DNA of 64,000 bases from G963668345 sp965206025 (GTDB lineage: Bacteria; Acidobacteriota; Terriglobia; Bryobacterales; UBA6623): contig CBDBIU010000004.1 of assembly GCA_965206025.1 (NCBI GenBank), positions 1,054,001-1,118,000 on the forward strand, read 5' to 3'. The notes under the pieces are model-generated. The model did no database searches. It had not been told where the DNA came from and was given only the letters and a program-made list of their open reading frames with translations. Below, in pieces: positions 17,022 to 25,685 of the stretch; the first letter of the stretch is position 1, and each line of letters starts with the position of its first letter. Made by a program: the position numbers and the translations under genes.

Positions 17022-17318
17022 ATGGGACACAACCAGACCAATCACGAACAAGGATCCAACAATGACAGCCAGAACCCGCTCGACGAGTTCTTCGACCTCG
17101 AAGCCGGCGAGTTGCACGAGACGATCACGTTCTTGATCGCCCACCGAGAGCAGCTCCTTGATGAAGAGCTGGAGCGACTCGAGGAGGAGTCACGGCATCT
17201 GATCGATAGCTTGGGCGACATCAATCGCCAAAAGCTCCTCGTCGAGATTCGTTGCTTCAAGGAGATCCTGGCTCTGCAGAAGCGGTTGATCGAGGAGGAT
17301 GCCGGACAGCACCACTGA
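17022..17318 (+). CDS. small hypothetical, charged helical protein
   Basis: 98 aa from the ATG at 17022; a TTG 3 bp earlier is also possible. Mostly acidic and helical: NPLDEFFDLEAGELHETITF, then EELERLEEESRHLIDSL and CFKEILALQKRLIEED. A coiled coil is likely. No family recognised and no clear ribosome site. It lies at the edge of the island on the opposite strand to the island genes. Confidence 0.45.
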   Translation: MGHNQTNHEQGSNNDSQNPLDEFFDLEAGELHETITFLIAHREQLLDEELERLEEESRHLIDSLGDINRQKLLVEIRCFKEILALQKRLIEEDAGQHH

Positions 17319-17378
17319 GGAAAAACTTCGGCAACTGGCCGCACTCGGCGGTCAAAGGGCGGACTTGGCCTGGCTGTT

Positions 17379-18014
17379 CTACCTTTCGGGCGAAGGAGAC
17401 GAGCGGCGGGAAGCTGACCGAGCGGCTTCCCGCAGGAATGTGATGATGGCGTAGCGCCACATCGGCATCAGCGCCTTCCGGTCCAACGGGGCTCGTTTTC
17501 GCCATCCGCTCCCATCCTCGCTGAGGCCGCCCTCGGAGACCAGGATGTGCAGGTGAGGGTTGAAGTTCAGGTGGTGCCCAAAGGTATGGGGAATGACCAC
17601 GATTATCAGCCGGATGCCGTATTTCTGCCGCGCCCATTGCTGCAGTACCCGCGCCCCCAGGACGGGAAGATCGTGAAGGAGATGCCGGTTCCGTTGAAAT
17701 ATCGGCCAGAGCACATCCGGCATGGTCAGGCAGACGTGGGCGTACGGGACGTCGGGCAGCTCCCGCCACTGATCCCGCTGCCAGGCTTTGGTGGCTCGAT
17801 GCCCGCAACTGGGGCAGGCGCGCGACTTGCACGTGTGATAGACCACCCGTTCTTCACTCTCAGAGGTAAAGATCTCCGCGCCGAGGGCCTCAGTTCCGCA
17901 ATCGAGTACCTTTACGAACGCCTCACGCACGGCTGGGCGGGTGCCATCGCGATCCCACGCCTCCCGGTTCATCTTCAGGACGCGTTTAAGGGGTCGCGTG
18001 TTCCTTTGGGCCAT
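17379..18014 (-). pseudogene. IS91-family transposase, 3'-truncated
   Basis: Starts MAQRNTRPLKRVLKMN (ATG at 18014). The zinc-finger motif CKSRACPSCGHRATKAWQRD and the HUH motif FNPHLHILVSEGG of the IS91 Y2 rolling-circle transposases are present. The match stops after MPMWRYAIITFLREA and the frame runs out into an unrelated tail. The usual length is near 400 aa and the catalytic tyrosine region is missing, so it should be inactive. It overlaps the end of the ParB-like gene by about 29 bp. Confidence 0.8.
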
Positions 18015-18960
18015 TGGTTCTCCGTCCAACTAGCTCTTCGTAGCACTCCCGGGTGACCACGATGGCGTTTCCTGGAATATCGGCAACCACGACAGCGGTC
18101 TCGTGCGTCGCAACTCCGCCGAGCGCAACGCGCACCTGATCGACCGTCGGGACGACACGCTGGCTTCGGGTGTGTTGCGTGATCAAGTGACGAATTGTCT
18201 GTCGAATGCCTTTTCGATGCTGGTGCTCCCACAGGACCTCGCGCTGCTGCTTAGCGGAGAGGTGGCGCCACTGCCAGGCCCGATGGATACTCACCTCTCC
18301 CCGGAGGAGCCGCTCCCGAATCGCCGGAATCACGCTGTCAAGGAGTTGCTTGACCTTGGTCACGTTGCCGGTCGAGACGCCTGCCGCATGGGCGATGTTG
18401 GCCCGCACATCTCTGCGCCCGACGTTCGTCAAACTTGACGGCGACCTCTTGCTGCTAGCCCCACACTGCGGTCGACGGGTGCCTTCTCTGAAATACGCTT
18501 CCAGACGCAAGGCCAGCACGATCCGGCAGAAGTCGTTCAGGCCCTCGGACGTCCGGTGACGTTGGATCACGAACTGCAGGGCTTCTTCCGCGGTCACGTT
18601 GTACTCGATGCAGGGGAGGATCGGCTGCTGCCGTTCCGTTGCCACCTGCCACCGCGCGTGTCGGTCGAGAATCGTGCCATCCGTGGTCGTCAACAGCGAC
18701 TCGCGGATCGCCCCAGCTTGCTGCGCCACGCGGCTCACTCGTGCCGCCGTGATCGGACCACACACCTCCTGATAGGTCGGATGCGGCCGCAACGTGGCGG
18801 TGGGGCGATACACCAATCGATCCCCATCCAGACCTTGCTGGCTCTCGTGCACGGCAGGAACGGCGTCCCGCCCAATGCCAACGCCGCCCAGGCCGAGGTC
18901 CCGCGCGTCGCCAGGCAGGTCGGAGGAATCGCCAGGGCCGAGCGTTGAGCGCGCGGTCAT
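17986..18960 (-). CDS. ParB-like nuclease/partition-domain protein
   Basis: 324 aa. The central part (TTTDGTILDRHARWQVATERQ, EEALQFVIQRHRTSEGLND) matches the ParB N-terminal fold, with DRHARWQ in the place of the usual DGHHR box. RANIAHAAGVSTGNVTKVKQ looks like the helix-turn-helix that follows. The start overlaps the stop of the AlpA-like gene (ATGA). In islands and plasmids such proteins act in partition or regulation; which applies here is not shown. The first 40 residues are low in similarity to anything I recognise. Confidence 0.7.
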   Translation of the reverse strand: MTARSTLGPGDSSDLPGDARDLGLGGVGIGRDAVPAVHESQQGLDGDRLVYRPTATLRPHPTYQEVCGPITAARVSRVAQQAGAIRESLLTTTDGTILDRHARWQVATERQQPILPCIEYNVTAEEALQFVIQRHRTSEGLNDFCRIVLALRLEAYFREGTRRPQCGASSKRSPSSLTNVGRRDVRANIAHAAGVSTGNVTKVKQLLDSVIPAIRERLLRGEVSIHRAWQWRHLSAKQQREVLWEHQHRKGIRQTIRHLITQHTRSQRVVPTVDQVRVALGGVATHETAVVVADIPGNAIVVTRECYEELVGRRTNGPKEHATP

Positions 18961-19175
18961 GGCTGTGGTCGTCGCCCCGCGGGGGCGATCCTCCGGCTTT
19001 TCTCGATCTGCACGGTCAGCCAGGCGTTCACCTCGGCTTCGATCCAGCCGACGGCTCGTCCCCCGAGTGACACGGGTGCGGGAAACGCGCCTTGGGAGAC
19101 GCGGAGATAGATGGTGCTTCGCGACAGCCCAGTGCGGGCCTTGACGGCCGGAAGTCTCAGTACCGTGTGCGGCAT
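18957..19175 (-). CDS. AlpA-family DNA-binding regulator
   Basis: 72 aa from the ATG at 19175, which has GAGAGG 7 nt upstream; a GTG two codons earlier sits too close to it. MPHTVLRLPAVKARTGLSRS, TIYLRVSQGAFPAPVSLGGR and VGWIEAEVNAWL are the standard AlpA/excisionase-like winged helix-turn-helix features. AlpA-type proteins commonly control integrase and excision in P4-like islands. It overlaps the ParB-like gene by 4 bp, so the two are coupled. Confidence 0.85.
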   Translation of the reverse strand: MPHTVLRLPAVKARTGLSRSTIYLRVSQGAFPAPVSLGGRAVGWIEAEVNAWLTVQIEKSRRIAPAGRRPQP

Positions 19176-19411
19176 CTTCACACCTCTCGCAGCGAAAACG
19201 GACCCAACGAGACCACGGTAGCTGGGCGATTTGGGCGATGAAAGAGGGGACTCGCGGCGCCGCTCGCCCAGAAAAGGGCGCGAATCCGCACCCCGGCCAG
19301 GAGGACGGACACCGACCTAACGGAATGAGGTCGGCCGAGTGCGGGGGGAAACCCTATGGAGTCAGAGGGATAAAGATGGAAGGGCTGGGCGGAAAATTTC
19401 CGCCCAACTTT

Positions 19412-19642
19412 CTACGTCTTCATGTGTTTGCGGATGGTTTCCGCGCTGAGGCCAGCAGCGATCTCCTGCCCGGCAATTTGCCGTGCGTACCACACGTCGG
19501 ACATGTTCGGGCGACGCTTCTTCAGATCGCGGTATGCATTCCGCCAGCTCTTGTACCTCGCCTGCGTGTTGAGCTTGCGCGCTTCGCGCCGGGCGTTCCC
19601 TGGCGTGTAGCGCGGGTCCGCTGTCGCCGCCGAATCGACCAA
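19412..19642 (-). CDS. small hypothetical island protein
   Basis: 76 aa, basic (MVDSAATADPRYTPGNARRE, RYKSWRNAYRDLKKRRPNMS, IAAGLSAETIRKHMKT). The C-terminal end resembles a small helix-turn-helix. Its start follows directly on the stop of the upstream gene, so it is in the same transcript. No family recognised. The 230 bp between it and the AlpA-like gene show nothing I can name. Confidence 0.5.
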   Translation of the reverse strand: MVDSAATADPRYTPGNARREARKLNTQARYKSWRNAYRDLKKRRPNMSDVWYARQIAGQEIAAGLSAETIRKHMKT

Positions 19643-20083
19643 TTACCGAATCAGGCCGGTGTCCACTGCGTACTCGCCGTTGTGGTACTCGACCAGCTCT
19701 GCCAAAGGCACCGCCTTATCGGCGGCGACCAGGGCCAAGTCACCGTCGGTTCGTAAGCACAGCATCTGGCGACGCTTGTCGCCGGATCCGATGCCGATGT
19801 GCAGCATGCCGGAACGGTCGGAATGCTGACCGCGCTGGCGCAAGTCGAGGTGCGCGGCGACAAACCGGGCGATGGCCTGAGCATCGCACTTCCATTGGTT
19901 CAATCGTTCGGAGGCAATGGCGACGCGGTTGATGTCGCTACGCTTGTCACAGACGATAAACCGCTCCGGACCACGCGGTCCCGCGGGTACCGTATGCACC
20001 GGCATGGCGCATTCCCACTCGCAGCCGGGACACACCACGGTCGTTGCGGGGCGCGCTCGTGCCAGTAACTTGTGCGACTTCAT
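19643..20083 (-). CDS. hypothetical island protein with zinc-ribbon-like N-terminus
   Basis: 146 aa. VVCPGCEWECAMPVHTVPAG and RFIVCDKRSDINRVAIASER give three or four cysteines like a zinc ribbon. The C-terminal half (LCLRTDGDLALVAADKAVPL, AELVEYHNGEYAVDTGLIR) is not recognised. It is part of the closely packed island operon, ending where the next gene begins. Confidence 0.5.
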   Translation of the reverse strand: MKSHKLLARARPATTVVCPGCEWECAMPVHTVPAGPRGPERFIVCDKRSDINRVAIASERLNQWKCDAQAIARFVAAHLDLRQRGQHSDRSGMLHIGIGSGDKRRQMLCLRTDGDLALVAADKAVPLAELVEYHNGEYAVDTGLIR

Positions 20084-20104
20084 GGCGCTGACGGCGGCCG
20101 CGGG

Positions 20105-20200
20105 TCACTGGCTCAATTCCTCCTCACTGACCAGTAGCGCCGCGCCGTGTCGCGCGTCCACGCGCTCGACGAGTTCGATCAACGCGTCCTGCGCTGTCAC
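20105..20200 (-). CDS. 31-aa island peptide
   Basis: GTG start at 20200 with AGGAGG 7 nt upstream; the GTG overlaps the TGA of the preceding gene (GTGA). The product is TAQDALIELVERVDARHGAA followed by LLVSEEELSQ, an amphipathic helical peptide. The strong ribosome site and the coupled start argue for a real gene despite its size. Function unknown. Confidence 0.5.
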   Translation of the reverse strand: MTAQDALIELVERVDARHGAALLVSEEELSQ

Positions 20201-21345
20201 GGCTCAACCTCCTTCACGGCGTCCGTGGTCTCGGTCGCCTCGGTCGGTTCCTTCGGTTCGATCCCGGACGCGTGCAGCATGTCGCGGAGTCTCAGGTCGA
20301 GTTCGTCATATTTCAGGGAGCAGGAGTTGGGATGCGTGATGCGCATCGTCACCGCTTTGGGTGGCTTGCTGGCATCCGTGATTACCGACGCCGCAAGCTC
20401 TACCTGCGTGACGTTGTAGAGGTGGAGTGGCAACGCCGTACCGATCTGAGCGAGCAATTCGTAGACCGCATTCGGATTGCCGGTCGCATTGGCTTCGAGC
20501 GTGATGCGGTCGCCTTTCTCACTTTCGACGACAGGCGCAGTTTCTTTACCGCGACGTCCTGGATGCCACTGCCGGGGTTGTAGACGAACTCGAAACCCTG
20601 CTGGCGCAGCGGATTCAGGTCGTACACACGCTCGTCTTTCGGATCGGGCGGCAGCTCGTGAAGCTTGAGAATCGCGGTCGCGAACACGCCCTGCAACGGT
20701 TCGACGGCTTTACGCGAGCCGCGGAAGTTCAGGTCGAGCGAGCCTTCCTGCTGCGAGTAGTCCTCCGGGTAGGCGAAGAAATAATCCAGCGCCCCACGGC
20801 GGAAGGGTTCCACCACGCAGTTCTTGCCCCGGCCCTCGGTACGGTGGAAGTAGGTGCGGATGAGGGCGGCGAGTTCGTACAGGCTGGCGTCGTCCACCGC
20901 CGGCGGGACATGCGGCAGATTCTTGCGCTTTCGCCAGTAGGGCAACGTGTCCGCGTGATAGAAGAGTGTCGCGCCCTTCCAGAAGTGGCGATGGTCGAGA
21001 AACGTCGTCATCGCCCGCTCGAAATGGTTCGACAGCAACGCGAGCTGTTCGACGAACGCCGTACGGGCCTCTGGGTCGTTGGGCGAGGTGCCATGACGCT
21101 TCGTCGAGGATCGCCCGGAAGCCCTTTTCGCAACTCAGCTCGGAGATATCCCGAAACTCCGCGTCCATCTCGTGGCGCTGGTTGTCGGGTAGACCAAGCC
21201 ACGCCGCGAACAGCTCGTCCGGCTGGGTCTCTTTCATCGAGGCAAAATCCACATCACCGAACAATCCGCGTGCGTGGAAATGGCGGGCGAGCAGATCGTT
21301 CGGCATCTGCCGGAAGAAGTCTCGTGTTGAGTAGTGCCGAGCCAT
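20197..21345 (-). pseudogene. frameshifted island protein of unknown function
   Basis: One protein can be read across three frames. It starts MARHYSTRDFFRQMPNDLLA at 21345 and runs to ILDEASWHLA near 21090. It goes on in a second frame as PNDPEARTAFVEQLALLSNH...TLPYWRKRKNLPHVPPAVDD...GFEFVYNPGSGIQ. It finishes in a third frame from about 20525 (GDRITLEANATGNPNAVYEL, LYNVTQVELAASVITD, MRITHPNSCSLKYDELDLRL). Two single-base lesions are enough to explain this. Either the gene is dead or the assembly has errors. No domain recognised. Confidence 0.7.
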
Positions 21346-21379
21346 CAACAGTCTGCCCGTCCGGTCCCGGTCCAACCGC

Positions 21380-22695
21380 CTATGCCTGCTTGAACAGGGG
21401 TACCACGTCGGCGTCGCCCTTGAGCGCATCCAGATAGTCCGCCCACGTCTGCATCATCTTTCGCCGCTCGGGGAGGTGCTCCGCGAAGTTGTAGGCGGCG
21501 CTGACGGCGTTGCGCTCAGCGTGGGCGAGCTGGCGTTCGATGACTTGGTGGTTCCAGCCTTGCTCGTGCAACTGGGTTGACGCCATGCTGCGGAAGCCGT
21601 GGCCGGTCATCTCATCCTTCGTGTAGCCCATCCGCCGCAGCGCGGCGAGCACTGCGTTTTCGCTCATGGGGCGGTCGCGTGAGCGGGCGCTCGGGAAGAC
21701 AAAGCACGGCGCGTCCGGCTTGATGGGGATCACGCGGTTCGTCAAGGGCTCAAGTTCGCGAAGGATGTTGACGGCTTGTCGGGAGAGCGGCACAATGTGC
21801 TGCTCCCGCATCTTCATCCGATCAGCAGGAATACGCCATTCGGCCCTGTCGAAGTCGATTTCAGGCCACTGCGTCTTGCGCAACTCGCCGGGCCGGACGA
21901 ACACGAGAGGGGCGAGCCGCAACGCGCACTTTGTCACAAAGAAACCTTCGTACGCGTTGATCGCACGAAGCAGCTCACCAATGCGCTTCGGTTCGATGAT
22001 GGAGGCGTGGTGCCGCTCCTTGGGCGGAGGCAGGGCACACGGCGAATATCGCCTGTCGGATCACGCTCCGCCCGGCCCGTTGCTATCGCGTACCGGAAGA
22101 CCTGCCCGCAGTTCTGCATGGCCCGGTGGGCGGTCTCCACGGCGCCGCGGCTCTCAATCCGGCGCAGCACCGAGAGCAGCTCCGGCGCCTTGATGCCGGC
22201 GACTGGTCGCTTGCCGAGCCACGGAAACAGGTCGTTTTCGAACCGCCGCAAGATGCGATCGCCGTGGCTTGCGACCCACCCTGGCGAGAACTTCGCGTGC
22301 CACTCCCGCGTGATCGCCTCGAAGCTCTCTGCGCCCGCCAGCGCGAACTTTTGGGCCTTGCGGGCCTGCCCAGGGTCGATGCCGGCGGCAAGTTGTTGCC
22401 GGACCGCATCGCGCCGCTCACGGGCCGATTTCAGACCGATGACCGGGTAGACCCCGAGCGAGAGCCGCTTTTCCTTGCCGCCGAACCGGTACTTCCAGCG
22501 CCACCACTTTCCGCCGCCGGGGTTGACCTCCAGGTAGAGACCGCCGCCGTCGAACAACTTGCGTGCTTTGGCCTGCGGCTTGGCAGCACGGACGGCGGTA
22601 TCCGTCAGCGGCATCTGGGGGCAACTCCTGTTGGTAGTCTCCCTCTTGCCCCCAAAGTTGCCCCACACGTGGGGGCAGCTTCCCTTGGAAGACAT
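21380..22695 (-). pseudogene. tyrosine integrase (P4 type) with a frameshift
   Basis: The N-terminal frame (21934-22695) reads MPLTDTAVRAAKPQAKARKL, FDGGGLYLEVNPGGGKWWRW and YRFGGKEKRLSLGVYPVIGL, a P4-integrase arm-binding domain. It leaves frame after ERDPTGDIR near 22040, where another frame carries ALPPPKERHHASIIEPKR and connects to TKCALRLAPLVFVRPGELR in 21380-21937. The second part has the catalytic Arg (RPGELR), HGFRSMAS (HxxR), LAHAERN (second His) and the Tyr in SAAYNF. So all active-site residues remain, but a one-base shift splits the gene. It lies beside the ssrA 3' end, its likely target. Confidence 0.82.
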
Positions 22696-22781
22696 GGGAA
22701 CATACCGGACAATATGGCATGAACAAGCCCTCTATTGACAGTATTTTATGTGTCTTGCTAGGTCCATGTTGGACGTGTTGG

Positions 22782-23138
22782 TGGTGGAGGCGGCGGGAGT
22801 CGAACCCGCGTCCGGAAGAGCCAATCGCTGAGAGCCTACATACTTAGTCCGCTCTTAGATGTCGGCTGGCGCCCAGGAGCGAACGCCGAAAGCCAGCCCT
22901 AGTCCGATTGATTTCAGCTTGTGGCTCCGGACCGAAGCCTGCGGCCAATCCCGCAAGATTGACGCCCTTTGCCGACGTGCGGGCCCGCCGGCCAGGACGA
23001 GCTACCTAAAGATTAGGCAGCGTAAGCCAACTGAACGTTGTTGTCGGCAGTTGTTGTTTTTCCGATCGTTTTACGGGAGCTCGGAACCCGGTATGCCTCT
23101 CAACGACCATTCAATCCCGTCGAATCCGTTACGCCCCC
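22782..23138 (-). ncRNA. ssrA: transfer-messenger RNA (tmRNA)
   Basis: 357 nt. The 5' end GGGGGCGTAACGGATTCGAC and the 3' end GGGTTCGACTCCCGCCGCCT, finishing CCACCA, form the tRNA-Ala-like part. The tag frame at 23013-23048 encodes ADNNVQLAYAA followed by TAA, a standard degradation tag. Pseudoknot-forming GC-rich arms lie in the middle. It rescues stalled ribosomes with SmpB. The integrase gene beside the 3' end shows that this gene serves as an attachment site for the island. Confidence 0.95.
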
Positions 23139-23313
23139 TTTCTCTCTTCATCATACCTCCTGAGGAACAACCGCTTGCCCCGGGGAGCTAGTTGCCAAGC
23201 GGGCGTCGGACTTTCAGGGATGGGAAGGCTGCCGCGAGTGGGCGTTTGAAACCGGGTGTCGTCCGCGGCCCGGAGCAGAGCGGGCCCGGCGAGACGCGCT
23301 CGAGGCTGCGGGA

Positions 23314-23740
23314 CTATTCCTCTTGGCCGCGGGGGAAAAGTCTTTTGAAGCTTTCAACCGTTGTCTGGAACTCCTGTAGGAACTTCGGGGCCGCCGTAAC
23401 GACCTCTTCGAAATTCGATCTCTCCCAGAATGCCGTCCTTCTTCGGTCCCCGCTGCTCCCATGGATCCTGCCATCGGCCGTTCTTCAACGGCTCGTGAAC
23501 GACGAACATTCGGGTGTCGTACTCGAAGTGTACTTTGTCGACGAGCAGGTGGGAGGTAGCCTGAGGGTAATACCGCCTCACGAGTTGTCGGACGTCCGAA
23601 TAGAAACTGTCGAACCACCGCGGGATCCCGTCTTCGGTACGCTGGCCGTGCAGCGGTATCTCGGCCGATAGTAGCAAGAGAACGACTGGACCAACGCACG
23701 AAACGGCCCTCCCCCGCGGCTTGGTCAGCATCCCGACCAT
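23314..23740 (-). CDS. small secreted hypothetical, possibly frameshifted at its end
   Basis: The frame from 23740 encodes a signal-peptide protein (VGPVVLLLLSAEIPLHGQ) with GIPRWFDSFYSDVRQLVRRY and YPQATSHLLVDKVHFEYDTR. It stops at 23354 after PEVPTGVPDNG. A one-base shift at about 23385 would instead give APKFLQEFQTTVESFKRLFP and RGQEE, ending at 23314, which looks more like protein. The gene overlaps the end of ubiX by 16 bp and is probably co-transcribed with it. No family recognised. Confidence 0.55.
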
Positions 23741-24291
23741 CGTTTCGCCTCGCCGTCAGACAGACCGAGCAAGTCAAGCGTCCGCTCGACACTGTGATTG
23801 ACGATATCGTCGAGCGTGTCGGGACGATGGTAGAAAGCAGGCATCGGAGGAGCCAGGATGGCCCCCATCTCGGCCAGAGCAACCATCGTCCTAAGGTGTC
23901 CTAGATGGAGCGGGCTTTCGCGAACCATGAGGACAAGGGGACGGCGCTCCTTGAGAGTGACGTCGGCCGCGCGCGTCAGGAGGTTGGAGGCCGTGCCGCT
24001 GGCAATCGCTGACATGGTGTTGATCGAGCAGGGCGCAATGACCATTCCAGATGTCAAAAAGGAACCGCTGGCGACCGTGGCTCCGATTTCATCGATCGAA
24101 TGCCAATAAGAGGCAAGAGCTTGCAGCTCTTTGAGCGTTTTCCCCGTTTCGTGGTAAAGAGTTTTCTCGGCTGGTCGGGTTATAATAAGGTGAGACTCGA
24201 TCTTCGGGCGCCGCCGCCCGAGTTTTTCCAGCAGACGGAGGCCGTACACCGACCCACTCGCTCCGCTCATGCCAACTACAACATTTGCCAT
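23725..24291 (-). CDS. ubiX: flavin prenyltransferase UbiX
   Basis: 188 aa, full length. MANVVVGMSGASGSVYGLRL is the FMN-binding N-terminus. GSFLTSGMVIAPCSINTMSA and IASGTASNLLTRAADVTLKE, RPLVLMVRESPLHLGHLRTM are the conserved UbiX blocks. The enzyme joins a dimethylallyl group to FMN to make the cofactor for UbiD-type decarboxylases, in quinone synthesis or aromatic acid breakdown. No ubiD is in the window. It is divergent from the XRE-type gene at 24404. Confidence 0.93.
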   Translation of the reverse strand: MANVVVGMSGASGSVYGLRLLEKLGRRRPKIESHLIITRPAEKTLYHETGKTLKELQALASYWHSIDEIGATVASGSFLTSGMVIAPCSINTMSAIASGTASNLLTRAADVTLKERRPLVLMVRESPLHLGHLRTMVALAEMGAILAPPMPAFYHRPDTLDDIVNHSVERTLDLLGLSDGEAKRWSGC

Positions 24292-24331
24292 GCTGTCCCC
24301 CGTTACCGAATACGGAACAAGCTAGATAGGG

Positions 24332-24397
24332 TTGTTCTGAAATCGGAACAAAAATAGCCCTCGCCCTCTTCCCGCTCCCGGCGAAACTCTATATAAT
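24332..24397 (+). promoter_or_regulatory. candidate operator and -10 box in the ubiX/XRE divergent gap
   Basis: TTGTTC and GAACAA form an inverted repeat with an 8-nt spacer (24332-24351). CGGAACAA also occurs about 30 nt to the left, near 24313. A TATAAT box lies at 24392-24397, only 6 nt before the TTG that starts the XRE-type gene. This would give a leaderless or nearly leaderless mRNA. Binding by the XRE protein itself is a guess. Confidence 0.35.
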
Positions 24398-24403
24398 CAC
24401 AAT

Positions 24404-24975
24404 TTGGCCCTTCATTTTCAGCAGCTTTCGAGTCTCCGGATAGATGCCGGGCTGAAACTAAAGAAAACGCGGGAGAGCCTCGGTCTACGATACCGCCAGG
24501 TGGAGCACGCCAGCAACCTGATCGCACAGAAACACCGCAACACGGACTACGTAGTCGGCCTCAGCCGCCTCGCCGACATCGAAAACAAGGGTGTCGTTCC
24601 CAGTCTCCATCGATTCTACAGCCTTTGCGCCATCTACCGGCTTGATTTGACTGAAGTGCTCGAATGGTACGGCATCCGCTGGGACGAGATTTGGCAAGAC
24701 TTCGAGTCCGTAGCGCCCGCGAAGACGCACCTCGTGAACTTCACGGACAGTCCGCGCGGCTCCGTGGCGCTGCCCTTGCAGCTGGACCCGGGCACCGACT
24801 TTCGCAAGACAACGTATTTGAGCCGCGCCATCCAGCAGTGGGGCCGGGTGCCGCTGAGTTTGCTGGGCAATCTCAACATCAACGATTACCGCTACGGGTT
24901 GATCGGCGCCGATGACTATCTGATGTATCCGATGCTGCGTCCCGGAGCGCTTGTCCAGATTGACGAGCGGCGTAG
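24404..24975 (+). pseudogene. XRE-family regulator, 3'-truncated
   Basis: TTG start. SLRIDAGLKLKKTRESLGLR, YRQVEHASNLIAQK and VVGLSRLADIENKGVVPSLH form an XRE helix-turn-helix. INDYRYGLIGADDYLMYPML and RPGALVQIDE begin a peptidase-S24-like C-terminal part. After QIDE the reading changes to a Ser/Arg-rich tail that runs to 25066 and overlaps a fragment of another gene on the other strand. The original C-terminal 60-100 residues are therefore probably lost. Any remaining protein would keep the DNA-binding domain. Confidence 0.65.
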
Positions 24976-25288
24976 TCGCCGATCGACTCCAAATAGTTCT
25001 CCAGATCCTGCCGTTGCTTTCCAGAGGGAAGTTGAGCCACTCGCGGAACACCTGGTGGTGACTTAGGCCGAGCACCCGATCGGCCTCCTCGTCGGAATAA
25101 AGCTGGGCCAGGCCGAAATGCTCGTATTGGCCCGAGTTCTCATTCCGTAATGACGCCAGATGGGCAACCTTCCCAAATGTCGTCGGGATCTGAGAGAGTG
25201 TCCGCTGCCACACATCCTTCATCGCGCGATCGCGCCTGGTGGCTTCCTCCTCCGGCACCGGCGTTCCGGAACCCTCTTGCGGCGACAT
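24962..25288 (-). pseudogene. truncated gene of unknown function
   Basis: Starts MSPQEGSGTPVPEEEATRRD at 25288 and reads VWQRTLSQIPTTFGKVAHLA, SLRNENSGQYEHFGLAQLYS and EADRVLGLSHHQVFREWL. Near 25040 the sensible reading shifts frame to AQLPSGKQRQDLENYLESIG and DYAARQ, then ends where the XRE fragment begins. So it has both a frameshift and a lost 3' end. The sequence looks like a real protein, but I cannot name its family. Confidence 0.5.
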
Positions 25289-25662
25289 CCTACCTGATTC
25301 TAGCCCGCCGAGCTTGAAGAAACAAACCCTCAACGTCAGACCCGCGCCGCATCTACGCGCGTTTCTCACGAGCGTTCAGACGGTGCTCCTACATTTTGAA
25401 ACCCGACTGGCCCTTGGCGACTAATGTGGGCCAGGCACCTCGCCCTTTGTCACAGGCCCCTTGGCCAGAGCGGTCCGCTGTATCGAAAGGTTGCCATAGG
25501 CTACCCCCAAAACCAATCGCCATTTTGTTCCCGTAAGGATGCCCTCTTCGAGCCGCTTGAACCGGGAGCGGTGCGGAAGACTCCTTTTTCACAACGTCTT
25601 TTGGCCAGTCGGTGAGGCTAAAACCGAGCGCCATAATTAGCCCATGTCGTGCCGACGGCGTG

Positions 25663-25685
25663 CCAGGGCTGTGGCGCAGCCCTGG
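25663..25685. repeat. hairpin in a gene-poor stretch (25289-27013)
   Basis: A 9-bp stem (CCAGGGCTG / CAGCCCTGG) with a 5-nt loop. The surrounding 1.7 kb has only unconvincing open frames on both strands (biased GC-rich or low-complexity translations, no ribosome sites, no recognisable motifs). I see no gene in it. The first part overlaps the likely promoter of the truncated gene ending at 25288. Confidence 0.5.

Larger units (their letters stand above)
17379..22781. mobile_element. genomic island next to ssrA (borders approximate)
   Basis: A run of minus-strand genes of mobile-element type: integrase next to the tmRNA 3' end, two frameshifted genes, several tiny genes with GTGA/ATGA overlaps, an AlpA-like regulator, a ParB-like protein and an IS91-type transposase remnant. 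Tyrosine integrases of this kind often target the 3' end of ssrA. I could not find a second copy of the ssrA 3' end to mark the left border, so the left limit is only where the last island gene stops. Confidence 0.7.
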
